A stretch of DNA of 44,052 nucleotides from Salinivirgaceae bacterium (GTDB taxonomy: Bacteria; Bacteroidota; Bacteroidia; Bacteroidales; SZUA-534), in NCBI GenBank assembly GCA_027858735.1, contig JAQICC010000330.1, forward strand, positions 1-44,052. Reading direction: 5' to 3'. A program made the translations under genes and the position numbers. The notes below the pieces were generated by a model. That model was not told the DNA's origin, did not search any database, and worked only from the letters and a program-made list of their open reading frames with translations. Position 1 is the first letter of the stretch; each line of letters starts with the position of its first letter. Shown one piece after another: positions 22,979 to 31,083 of this stretch.

Positions 22979-23227
22979 ATGTCAAAAGATATTTTAATTG
23001 GCACTTACAAAATTTTCAGAAAAATGGGTGCCGGCCAAGATGAGATTTTACCTGAAACACATTTAACAAGTGATTTGTTTTTTGATGATACTGACAGAAC
23101 ATGCCTGTTGTTTTTTATGGAATCGCGATTTAAAATTGATGTACCCGATCAAGAAGCTGCAAAAATGGAAACCATTAATGATGTTTTAGAAATTGTGGAG
23201 AAACACAAAGCTGCTTTACTGAATTAA
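22979..23227 (+). CDS. Acyl-carrier-protein-like protein lacking the carrier serine
   Basis: The 82-residue protein has the size and pattern of ACP. SDLFFDDTDRTCLLFFMESR followed by FKIDVPDQEAAKMETINDVL aligns without gaps to the canonical [20 protein letters not shown] and following IPDEDAEKITTVGDA. In the Asp-Ser-Leu motif, Ser is replaced by Asp37 and Leu by Thr38 (DDT), so no 4'-phosphopantetheine can be attached at that site. It is therefore probably not an acyl carrier but a scaffold, regulator or binding partner. It is monocistronic, ends 2 bases from the converging membrane-protein gene, and no fatty-acid or polyketide genes are adjacent. Confidence 0.72.
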   Translation: MSKDILIGTYKIFRKMGAGQDEILPETHLTSDLFFDDTDRTCLLFFMESRFKIDVPDQEAAKMETINDVLEIVEKHKAALLN

Positions 23228-23229
23228 TA

Positions 23230-23928
23230 CTACATTGTTGAATCACGCGAGCTTTCTAGAGCATAAAACTTATTTAAAAAATCGCGAACTAAAAGGGTAA
23301 TGTCGTACTCTAAAATATGGTATTTATTTTGTTCCGCCCTTCCATGACGGGTTTTAAAAGCTATCCATTCCTCTAAAATTTCATTGTCAGTTACCTGATT
23401 GGGATTTTCAAATTCTTCGAGAATTATAAAAATCTGCTTTAATAGTTCATATTCCTTAACTTTCAGATCAGGTTGGTAAAAAATATTAACAGATCGCTCA
23501 GGGTATTGGCTCATGGCATTCCTAAGTTTTATAATATAGGAATAGAAATCTTTGTCTAAAGCACTTAAATTGCCCTTACAATCTTCTAATGCTTGCTGGC
23601 CTTTTTCAATTTCAAACAATAGTGAATCAACTTTCACGGAGTTATTAATAGCTTCAATAATAATCTGAGTATCCTCATGCAAGTCACCCGTTTCGGCAAG
23701 ATTGGTTTTTTCAAATATTTTTTCAGGAATTTTCTGCATATTTTCAATATCTATACCCTTAAAAACACCTAGAACAGCACCAATTACCTCAATTATTAAC
23801 GCTGTAAATAAAGCATTTAGGTATTTGTCTTTTATGGATTTAATTACTCCTGTTATACCTAAGAGTGTAATAATTGCTGTTAACGAGAAAATAGCAATAA
23901 ATATCCAAACAAGAATTTGTAGGTTCAT
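23230..23928 (-). CDS. Two-TM membrane protein of unknown function
   Basis: The 232-residue protein has two TM helices at the N-terminus (~5-28 LVWIFIAIFSLTAIITLLGI and ~37-57 LNALFTALIIEVIGAVLGVF) and a soluble part of about 170 residues, mainly helical and rich in Glu/Leu/Asn. The soluble part is likely cytoplasmic by the positive-inside rule (KSIKDK loop between helices makes the prediction ambiguous). I recognise no family. It converges with the ACP-like gene, 2 bases apart. No partner on its own strand. Confidence 0.7.
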   Translation of the reverse strand: MNLQILVWIFIAIFSLTAIITLLGITGVIKSIKDKYLNALFTALIIEVIGAVLGVFKGIDIENMQKIPEKIFEKTNLAETGDLHEDTQIIIEAINNSVKVDSLLFEIEKGQQALEDCKGNLSALDKDFYSYIIKLRNAMSQYPERSVNIFYQPDLKVKEYELLKQIFIILEEFENPNQVTDNEILEEWIAFKTRHGRAEQNKYHILEYDITLLVRDFLNKFYALESSRDSTM

Positions 23929-24189
23929 ATGTGGTTGTTAAATAGTTTGTGGCAAATATAAAAAACCATGCGAAACTTTTAACTATTTAACAAAAATATT
24001 GTTGGAGCAATACTATTTTAACATCCAAAGAGTCAATGTTTGCTATTGTCTTTAACACCATTATGAATTTATTATTTGAAAGAATAGGATTTTTTCAATT
24101 AGTGATGCAACTAACAAGAGTTTTTATCATGTTAATAAAAGGGAAAACTATTTTAACTATTTTAAGCACTTTATTTTTAATAAATAGTC

Positions 24190-24197
24190 TAGTTTTG
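24190..24197 (+). promoter_or_regulatory. -7 box TAGTTTTG
   Basis: Exact TAnnTTTG match 22 bases before the ATG of the NHL-repeat gene. It argues that the AT-rich frame at 24036-24227 is leader or upstream DNA and not a gene. Confidence 0.5.
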
Positions 24198-24219
24198 TAT
24201 ACCATCAAACCTCTTTATC

Positions 24220-25566
24220 ATGTTTAATAAGTTAATTATTGTAATATCAGTTTTATTTTTATCCAGCTTCCTATCCTTTAGTCAATATCAAAAATTTGCC
24301 GATTCGTACGGTATTTTATCTACAGTTGCCGGCCAAGGTGAAACCGATGCAGGAACTGTTGAATGGCAGCCTGATTTTGAAGGTGGATTGGCTATTAATG
24401 CTGAATTGGCAAGGCCTCATTTTGCAATGGCCGATACTGCTGGTAATATTTATATTGCCGATAAAGAAAGTCATGGAATTAGAAAAGTAAATACTGATGG
24501 AATGATTCAGACCTTTGCCGGTACTAATGTTGCTGGCGATAATGGAGATGGTATTGCAACTGAATGCCAGCTTAACAATCCAAATGGTTTATGGGTTAGA
24601 GAAGATGGAACGGTTTATATCCTTGATTTAGGAAATAATAAAATTAGAAGAGTAAACACCGATGGCATGCTTGAAACTATAGTTGATGATGATAATGGAA
24701 TTTCCTTAGGTAGAGGTTTGTGGGTAAGTAAAAATGAAGATTCTATTTTTTATGCAAACGCATCGAAGATTAAACTATGGACAGCAAATAAGGGCATTGA
24801 AGATTATGCAACGGGTTTTAGTGGAATTGGAAATATTGTACAAGATAAAAACGGCTATTTGGTAGTTACCGCTAGAAGCGCAAATCGTGTTTATCGTATT
24901 AGTAAAGATGGGCTAAGCAAAGAAGTAATTGCAGGTAATGGTTCTGGAACGGGTGGTGGTGATGGAATGTTGGCTACAGAAACTGGAATTGAGGGAGTAC
25001 GTGGCGTATGGTTTTTAGACGATAATACCTACTTTTTAGCAACTCATGAAGGAAGCCAAATTTGGTATGTCGATTATCAAGGAATTATTCATTTGTTTTT
25101 AAATGGCGAAGATGATGATGACAGCCATTTTGGTGATGGGGACAATTACAATACACCGGGCTATAAAATATCAGAGGCTCGGAGTGTTTCAGTTGATTAC
25201 GATGGCAATTTAATTATTTGTGAAAATGACATGGGATTTATTCGAAAGATTGAAAATAAATATACGTATTATTATACAAGCCTTTTCAGCAAAAAAGAGA
25301 ATGCAATTACTTTAAACGCTTATCCAAATCCTGCTAAAAATTATGTACAAATTCAATTCGAACTTCCCAAGCCTCAAAATGCTGTAATTTTGATATATAA
25401 TAGTATTGGGGAGCAAGTTAAATGTGTTCATATTGGACAACAAAAATCTGGAAAGAAAAGTATTGAGCTTAATGTTTCAGATCTTGAAAATGGGGTTTAT
25501 TTTTTTACCTTAAAAACAAGTTTGGAAACGATTAGTAAACAATTGTTTGTTAGTAGGTTGAACTAA
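24220..25566 (+). CDS. Secreted NHL-repeat protein with T9SS sorting domain
   Basis: The 448-residue protein has a signal peptide (LIIVISVLFLSSFLSFSQ), an NHL-type beta-propeller (repeats around GNIYIADKESHGIRKVN, GTVYILDLGNNKIRRVN, GYLVVTARSANRVYRI, GNLIICENDMGFIRKI) and a type A sorting domain (NAYPNPAKNYVQIQFELPKP to LENGVYFFTLKT) for type IX secretion. NHL propellers usually bind proteins or ligands and are not enzymes. It is secreted to the surface or medium. Monocistronic, with a -7 box at 24190-24197. Its target is unknown. Confidence 0.88.
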   Translation: MFNKLIIVISVLFLSSFLSFSQYQKFADSYGILSTVAGQGETDAGTVEWQPDFEGGLAINAELARPHFAMADTAGNIYIADKESHGIRKVNTDGMIQTFAGTNVAGDNGDGIATECQLNNPNGLWVREDGTVYILDLGNNKIRRVNTDGMLETIVDDDNGISLGRGLWVSKNEDSIFYANASKIKLWTANKGIEDYATGFSGIGNIVQDKNGYLVVTARSANRVYRISKDGLSKEVIAGNGSGTGGGDGMLATETGIEGVRGVWFLDDNTYFLATHEGSQIWYVDYQGIIHLFLNGEDDDDSHFGDGDNYNTPGYKISEARSVSVDYDGNLIICENDMGFIRKIENKYTYYYTSLFSKKENAITLNAYPNPAKNYVQIQFELPKPQNAVILIYNSIGEQVKCVHIGQQKSGKKSIELNVSDLENGVYFFTLKTSLETISKQLFVSRLN

Positions 25567-25661
25567 CTTTATGAAGATTTAGAATCCGGCAAGATTAGGC
25601 AATACTTTTTCAATTAAGATACCGAGGCTTTAAAAAGTTTATTGAATAAAAGTTCTCGAAT

Positions 25662-26669
25662 TTACCGCTCTAAAATTTCATCCAAGGCTCGTTCAATTAC
25701 TTCGTCTGTTGTTAAATCGGTCCAGTCAAAAAGAGCAACAATATCAGGTGGCACCCCTTTTTCGTAACTATTATTTTTGTCCAGTGTTAATGTTTGTGTA
25801 ATTGAAAAGCGATAATTCCACCCATTGGGTAATTGACCACCATTGGGTAAACCCAAACCTCCACCTGTGGTATCTCCCACAAGAATAACATTTGGCAAAG
25901 CCTTTGTGGCTAGCGATGTAAATGATCCTGCACTGTATGTTCCTCTATCGGTGAGTATTATTACTTTATTGGTATATCGTATGCCATTATAAGGTTTTAG
26001 GTAGCCAGGTACATCATTGGTAAAATTATCATGCTCCGCACCATTTTTAAGTCTTGAATAATACATCAAGGTTTTTTCTTCAATAAATCGACCCAGTATA
26101 TTAAAAAAGTCCATAGGGTCGCCTCCGCCGTTTTCGCGAATATCAATAATTAAGCCTTTGGTATCTTTATAACGTTCTATAATAAAATCAAGGTTTTCAT
26201 CATCTACCAACCCTGAGAATTCACTAAATCGAATATAACCTACTTGCTTATCAGCGATAAATTCATGACTAAAAGGACCGGTATTGTAATAATTCGGTGG
26301 TAGATAATAATCGGTTATCACTCGAGGCTCAAAATTATCTTGACCTAAGCCATAAATATTAAAATACGATACGTTAAAATCTGAAATCAAATTCACATGA
26401 CCATCTTTTAATTCTAATAACATATTGCGCATTACTTTAAATAGCGAATCTTCTGTCATATCTTCATAAAGCTGAGCTGCGTATTTTTCATGCACCTTAT
26501 TCCAATCTACATTTTTAAGTTCAAAATATGAATATTTGCGATCGCATTCGTTCCACAAATACTCAAAATTATCAAGCGGATTAGTTGAGGTATAATCTTT
26601 ATCAAACATAATTTCTTCGCAAGAAATTAGTGCAGTAACAGTTAAAACTAAAAATATTATGTTTTTCAT
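25662..26669 (-). CDS. S41 family peptidase, lipoprotein
   Basis: The 335-residue lipoprotein has a lipobox ending at Cys17 (TALISC), an N-terminal helical cap (NFEYLWNECDRKYSYFELKN, a common S41 lead-in) and a C-terminal-processing-protease (tail-specific protease) catalytic core: VGYIRFSEF, GLIIDIRENGGGDP, and the nucleophile region DRGTYSAGSF with Ser236 as the likely nucleophile. No PDZ domain is evident. Related Bacteroidota proteins are envelope-anchored serine peptidases of unknown substrate. It lies 9 bases after the barrel gene (26679-27539) on the same strand, so the two are likely an operon. Confidence 0.9.
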   Translation of the reverse strand: MKNIIFLVLTVTALISCEEIMFDKDYTSTNPLDNFEYLWNECDRKYSYFELKNVDWNKVHEKYAAQLYEDMTEDSLFKVMRNMLLELKDGHVNLISDFNVSYFNIYGLGQDNFEPRVITDYYLPPNYYNTGPFSHEFIADKQVGYIRFSEFSGLVDDENLDFIIERYKDTKGLIIDIRENGGGDPMDFFNILGRFIEEKTLMYYSRLKNGAEHDNFTNDVPGYLKPYNGIRYTNKVIILTDRGTYSAGSFTSLATKALPNVILVGDTTGGGLGLPNGGQLPNGWNYRFSITQTLTLDKNNSYEKGVPPDIVALFDWTDLTTDEVIERALDEILER

Positions 26670-26678
26670 GATAGAATC

Positions 26679-27539
26679 TTATTTGGTGTTGAATAAAAGT
26701 GAAAATTTAAAAGTATGATGTGCCATCTCAAATTTATCTAGATCGCCTCCTGTTTTATAGGCATCCCATAAATAGGTGAATTGCAAAGCATTTTTATTCT
26801 TTAAAAAATAGGTGTAGTCAAGGCTAGAGCTCATTCGGTAACCAGAGAAAATTTTAAACTTATAGTTGTCAAACGACTTTAAATCGTTTACCAAATAAGC
26901 TTGACCATTATATGCATATCCATTTCGATAGGTATTGTTCATTAGTGCCAGATTTAACCGAAAGGATAATGCTTGTTTTCTTGGTTTAAGACTGTATTTT
27001 ACGAACCAAATCTTTTTCTGCTTGAGCTCATCTCTTGTGATATCTTTGGTAGCTATACCGGAAGCAAATAAGGTTGCAAATAGTTCTGATCCACCACTAT
27101 TATTACCTAAACCTTCATTATATCGCAAACTGAAAGTAGCATCCACCATTCCACCGGCTTTAACATTCCAATTTTTAACCGATAATTTCTTTAGTTGGTA
27201 AAGACGGGAATAATTGGTTCCGATAATGTGGGCTAAACCCTTTCCTACAGTACTTTCAACATAAGCAGAATAAAAACCAAACGAATAATAAACTCCAAAC
27301 TCATATTCTCTTTTGTCATCTAATTTAAGATGTGCAATTGAACCATCTATTGGTAGGCCAACATAATTGAGTGGCGAAGTGGCAAAATCACGAAAATAAG
27401 AAAAGCCACTACCAAGGCCTGTTTTTATATATGTAGGCCGCTGTTTTCTTATTTGTTTTTTACTTAATGTGTCATTCTGGCAAAATACCAACATTGGAAT
27501 GAATGCAAAAATGAGCAGAGCTGTTTTGTTAAATTTCAT
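26679..27539 (-). CDS. Outer-membrane beta-barrel-like protein
   Basis: The start is set at 27539 (MKFNKTALLIFAFIPMLVFC); the ATG at 27569 would put ten odd residues before the signal peptide. The mature part of about 265 residues shows alternating strands (YEFGVYYSFGFYSAYVE, FSLRYNEGLG, LSFRLNLALMNN, SLDYTYFLKN, HTFKFSLLFNTK). This fits a barrel of 10-12 strands. No family is recognised. It is upstream of the S41 lipoprotein in the same transcript, and a porin-like pseudogene lies just upstream on the same strand. Confidence 0.7.
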   Translation of the reverse strand: MKFNKTALLIFAFIPMLVFCQNDTLSKKQIRKQRPTYIKTGLGSGFSYFRDFATSPLNYVGLPIDGSIAHLKLDDKREYEFGVYYSFGFYSAYVESTVGKGLAHIIGTNYSRLYQLKKLSVKNWNVKAGGMVDATFSLRYNEGLGNNSGGSELFATLFASGIATKDITRDELKQKKIWFVKYSLKPRKQALSFRLNLALMNNTYRNGYAYNGQAYLVNDLKSFDNYKFKIFSGYRMSSSLDYTYFLKNKNALQFTYLWDAYKTGGDLDKFEMAHHTFKFSLLFNTK

Positions 27540-27586
27540 AGGTGTTTTATAATTTGGGTTTCTGAACAAAGGTAAGACTCATTATT

Positions 27587-27986
27587 TTATGCTTCACAAA
27601 CACCATCGGTTAATTGCAAAGGGTCGCGCGGATCAACTGGATAGAACCAATGCAAGGCTCGTAACTTTAGGGCTGTTCCAAAATCGATTTTTGGAGTCCA
27701 ACTCTGAGTTCAAATTGATCGGTGGAATACTTTCCCCAAATTCGATAGGGGTTTATATCGCCCTTTAATTTTGTTGGATCAAAAAAATGAATGCCGGCAT
27801 TACCCGCTAAATTAGCCGAAATTTCAAAATCAACCATTCCTTTTTTTTGGGAACTTGAGTTTCATAATTTAGTTAAGGAATGTAGCGTCCTCTCAAATAA
27901 AGTGGATAAGGGTTATTGCGATTGAAATGACCCCAAGTTAAAAGTTGCCTTTAAAAATTGAATTCGGTTCTTGCAGTTGAAGTACT
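27587..27986 (-). pseudogene. Porin-like outer-membrane protein pseudogene (two frameshifts, two stops)
   Basis: Reading the minus strand across frames gives a continuous protein-like text: QLLTWGHFNRNNPYPLYLRG, RYIP, stop (27873-27875), LNYETQVPKK, frameshift in the 8-T run 27841-27848, GMVDFEISANLAGNAGIHFF, DPTKLKGDINPYRIWGKYST, FELRVGLQK, frameshift in the 5-T run 27688-27692, IDFGTALKLRALHWFYPVDP, RDPLQLTDGV. A second stop is at 27951-27953. Restoring one base in each run rejoins the frames. The (V)GLQK(I)DFG...DPRDPLQLTDGV pattern is that of a Bacteroidota porin-like barrel. Only an inner segment of about 130 residues survives. Confidence 0.75.
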
Positions 27987-28178
27987 ATACTGTGCAAACA
28001 TTTGATGGACAATACATACAAAAATTGGAAAAATTTGTAACCTTAAAAGCAGACTATTATTTTTTGCACATCTAATTTACCCATTTTATTCTACTAACTT
28101 CTTTTTCAGTATTCGTTAATAAATTGTTTTGCGACAGAAATTAGCTCTAATTATTATGAAACTTGCATCTTTAAAAAG

Positions 28179-28186
28179 TACCTTTG
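28179..28186 (+). promoter_or_regulatory. -7 box TACCTTTG before the helicase gene
   Basis: Exact TAnnTTTG match. It overlaps an upstream in-frame TTG (28184), which therefore cannot be the start codon. The next TTG at 28211 is used instead. Confidence 0.5.
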
Positions 28187-28210
28187 CAGCAAATATTAAA
28201 ATATATAATT

Positions 28211-29539
28211 TTGAATTTTAGCGATTTAAATTTGAGCACCCCTTTGTTAAATGCACTTGATGACCAAGGGATTACCACACCTACACTTATTCAAGAAAGA
28301 GCATTTTCACCTATAATGTCGGGTAAAGACTTGGTGGGAGTTGCCCAAACAGGTACAGGTAAAACATTGGCATACCTTTTACCATGTTTGCGTCAGTGGA
28401 AGTTTCAGAAAGATAAGGCTCCTCAAATTTTAATAATTGTACCCACACGAGAGTTGGTAATGCAAGTGGTTGGTGAAGTTGAGAAACTAACAACTTACAT
28501 GAATGCTACTGTACTGGGAATATATGGGGGCACAAACATTAAAACTCAAACCAAAGCTGTTTATGCCGGATGCGATGTTTTGGTCGCTACTCCTGGACGC
28601 TTATTTGACATTATGGTGTTAGGCGTGTTGAAGCTTAAATCTATTAAAAAGCTGGTGGTTGATGAAATGGATGAAATGCTAAATCTTGGTTTTCGCCCAC
28701 AAATAATCAGTATTCTTGATATTTTACCTCAGAAACGCCAAAATTTATTGTTTTCAGCAACTCTAACTGAAGATGTTGAAAGTTTTATTAATGAATATTT
28801 TTATACTCCCGATAAAATTGAGGCAGCACCTTCAGGCACTCCATTGAAAGATATAGTTCAAAGTTGCTATGAACTTCCAAATTTCTATACCAAGGTTAAC
28901 TTGCTGAAACTTTTAATAACAGAAGAAGGTTTTGATAAAGTTTTGATTTTTGCGGCAACCAAAAAGTTGGCTGATCAATTGTTTGAAGAAGTTGAGGATA
29001 TTTTTCCTGATGAAATTGGGGTTATTCACTCGAACAAATCACAAAATAATCGTTTTAAAACGGTAGATAAATTTCATACCGGTGAGTATAGAATTCTTAT
29101 TGCTACAGATATTGTGGCTCGTGGAGTTGATATTTCAGAGGTTACGCATGTAATTAACTTTGATGTTCCGGAAGTACCCGAAAATTATATTCATAGAATT
29201 GGGCGTACAGGTAGGGCCGATAAAAAAGGGAATGCCATTCTGTTCACAACGGCAAAGGATGCTGGTAATTTAGTGAATATTGAAGGAATGATGAAGCAAA
29301 CAATAGCGCTTGTTTCATTACCTGAAGAGCTTGAAATATCAGAAATGCTTGCGGCCGATGAAATACCCCAAATTTCTGAAAAGGAAATTAACGTAAAAGC
29401 TCCAAAGAAGGAAGATGTGGGGTCTGCATTTCATGAAAAGTTAGAAAAGAATTTGAAAACAAGAATTAAGATTACCCGAAATCAGGCGATGAAAAAAAAA
29501 TATAAAAGGCCAAAAACACGCGGGCAGAAACGTAAATAA
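28211..29539 (+). CDS. DEAD-box-type ATP-dependent RNA helicase, TTG start
   Basis: About 442 residues with all core motifs: Q motif (TTPTLIQERAF), Walker A AQTGTGKT, PTRELVMQ, GG, TPGRL, motif II as DEMD (VVDEMDEMLNLGF) where DEAD is usual, motif III SAT, then IFAATKK, HSNKSQNNR, TDIVARGVDI and HRIGRTGRA. The tail is Lys/Arg-rich (KKKYKRPKTRGQKRK) and would bind RNA. No ATG exists before the Q motif. TTG at 28211 follows a -7 box at 28179-28186 and is the best start. The protein remodels RNA duplexes in ribosome assembly or mRNA turnover. The cyclase gene follows 3 bases later. Confidence 0.92.
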   Translation: MNFSDLNLSTPLLNALDDQGITTPTLIQERAFSPIMSGKDLVGVAQTGTGKTLAYLLPCLRQWKFQKDKAPQILIIVPTRELVMQVVGEVEKLTTYMNATVLGIYGGTNIKTQTKAVYAGCDVLVATPGRLFDIMVLGVLKLKSIKKLVVDEMDEMLNLGFRPQIISILDILPQKRQNLLFSATLTEDVESFINEYFYTPDKIEAAPSGTPLKDIVQSCYELPNFYTKVNLLKLLITEEGFDKVLIFAATKKLADQLFEEVEDIFPDEIGVIHSNKSQNNRFKTVDKFHTGEYRILIATDIVARGVDISEVTHVINFDVPEVPENYIHRIGRTGRADKKGNAILFTTAKDAGNLVNIEGMMKQTIALVSLPEELEISEMLAADEIPQISEKEINVKAPKKEDVGSAFHEKLEKNLKTRIKITRNQAMKKKYKRPKTRGQKRK

Positions 29540-29542
29540 AGT

Positions 29543-30628
29543 ATGTTTTCTAAAGACAAAATAAGAATACGATATAGCAGGCTTTTTAAAAGCTTTTTTT
29601 TTCATACTGCATTTTGGGCTTTGGCATTTATGCTATTTAGTTTTTTAGTAACTGATAATTATTTACTTCAGGTTTTCGATAACATAAATTTAAGACAGAC
29701 TTACAGTACTTTTATTATATTAATTAGTGTTGCTATTGCCATTATTTTCTCCTTTGTCGATTTTATTTTTACCGATAGAGTGGTTCGTTTTTTCCCCATA
29801 CAATTAACACTGTTTTTTAAATCGCTTCTAAATTTTGCCATTGCTTTCGTAATAATTTGGGCTGCAGAAACGCAAACCTTCCATACAATATCTCTCGAAG
29901 AAGTTAACGATATTTTAATTACAATTACTGAGGCAAACATTCATTTGATTCGATTCTTGGTATATTTTTATCTGCTTTGTTTCTTGAATAATTTTATTGT
30001 TGAGACCTTGAAAAAGGTAGGAGCCGGTAATCTTAATAGCTGGGTATCTGGTGTATTAAATAAGCCTCATGAGCAAGAGCGAATTTTTATGTTTATCGAT
30101 TTAAAATCGTCAACTACTATTGCAGAGAAATTGGGACACAAAAAATTTAGCCATTTAGTACAAGATGTTTTTAACGATATGGCAGTAGTTGATAACTACG
30201 GAGGCGAAATATACAACTATATGGGCGATGGTGCCATAGTAAGTTGGAATGTTCGAAAAGGGGTGAAGCGAGGGAATTGCATGAAGGCTTTTTATGCGGT
30301 TTTACATGTAGTGGATAGTAGAAAGCGATATTATAAAAGAAAATACGGATTTGAACCAAAGTTTAAGGCAGGAATTCATATAGGCAAGGTTATGGTACTG
30401 CAGGTGGGGCAGATAAGGCGTGATATTTCTTATAATGGAGATACCATGAATACAGCTGCCCGAATTGAATCGCAATGCAATGAATTACGTCAGAGTTTAC
30501 TTATTTCTGGTGATTTGCACAATTTGTTACACGATAATAAGAACTTTCGGTTCAAAAATGTTGGGAATATAAAGCTTAAGGGTAAAGCTAAGGGAATTGA
30601 TATTTTTGGAGTTAAGGAGAAAGTATAA
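29543..30628 (+). CDS. Class III adenylate/guanylate cyclase with 4-TM domain
   Basis: The 361-residue protein has four hydrophobic helices at ~17-38, 55-75, 88-107 and 133-152, then a class III cyclase homology domain (~180-355). Metal-binding Asp186 lies in FIDLKSST and Asp229 in YMGDGAIVSW; the later SYNGDTMNTAARIES carries the transition-state Asn/Arg pair. It is predicted to make cAMP (or cGMP) from NTP at the inner membrane. It is 3 bases from the helicase gene, so co-transcribed. The same window encodes a cyclic-nucleotide-binding-like domain on aspartase. Substrate choice between ATP and GTP cannot be settled by eye. Confidence 0.9.
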   Translation: MFSKDKIRIRYSRLFKSFFFHTAFWALAFMLFSFLVTDNYLLQVFDNINLRQTYSTFIILISVAIAIIFSFVDFIFTDRVVRFFPIQLTLFFKSLLNFAIAFVIIWAAETQTFHTISLEEVNDILITITEANIHLIRFLVYFYLLCFLNNFIVETLKKVGAGNLNSWVSGVLNKPHEQERIFMFIDLKSSTTIAEKLGHKKFSHLVQDVFNDMAVVDNYGGEIYNYMGDGAIVSWNVRKGVKRGNCMKAFYAVLHVVDSRKRYYKRKYGFEPKFKAGIHIGKVMVLQVGQIRRDISYNGDTMNTAARIESQCNELRQSLLISGDLHNLLHDNKNFRFKNVGNIKLKGKAKGIDIFGVKEKV

Positions 30629-30653
30629 AACAGAACAATTTTTTGATACTGAT

Positions 30654-31001
30654 ATGATAAAACTTGAAAATAGATTATTGCAAATCACTCAGAATGGAAT
30701 GGGAAACGGTGATGAGGGACTTGGATTACAATTAGTTGTGAACTACTTAAAACTAATTGTTGAGGAAAAACGTATTCCAAAATTTATAGCACTTTATAAC
30801 GCCGGAGTAAAATTAATATGTGAGGGTTCACCAGCAGTTGAGGCTTTTAAAACTATCGAGGGTAAGGGAACAAAAATTATTGCTTGTAAAACCTGCTTAA
30901 ATCATTTCAATTTAATTGATAAAGTTGAGGTTGGAATTGAAGGTTCTATGATAGATATTATTGAGCTACAAGGTTTGGCGAGTAAAGTTATTAACTTGTA
31001 A
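30654..31001 (+). CDS. DsrE-family protein resembling the C-terminal domain of YedF
   Basis: The start is ATG 30654 (MIKLENRLLQITQNGMGNGD); an earlier in-frame start would overlap the cyclase gene. The 116-residue protein matches the DsrE-like domain of YedF ('sulfurtransferase-like selenium metabolism protein'): GDEGLGLQLVVNYL, YNAGVKLICEGSPAVEAF, and the Cys pair CKTC (78, 81). The N-terminal TusA/SirA domain of YedF is absent. DsrE proteins carry persulfide or otherwise handle sulfur. No selD or tusA gene is visible here. It is 25 bases after the cyclase, probably in the same operon. Confidence 0.8.
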   Translation: MIKLENRLLQITQNGMGNGDEGLGLQLVVNYLKLIVEEKRIPKFIALYNAGVKLICEGSPAVEAFKTIEGKGTKIIACKTCLNHFNLIDKVEVGIEGSMIDIIELQGLASKVINL

Positions 31002-31083
31002 CCCTTTATTAAAAGAGATAAGCTGATAGCAATTTTTCTTACTATGTTGTATATTTATCTTCATATTACAGATTAAAATAGAA

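Noticed and set aside
24036-24227. 63-codon hydrophobic frame before the NHL-repeat gene
   Set aside because: AT-rich composition, overlaps the next start codon, and contains the promoter -7 box of the next gene.
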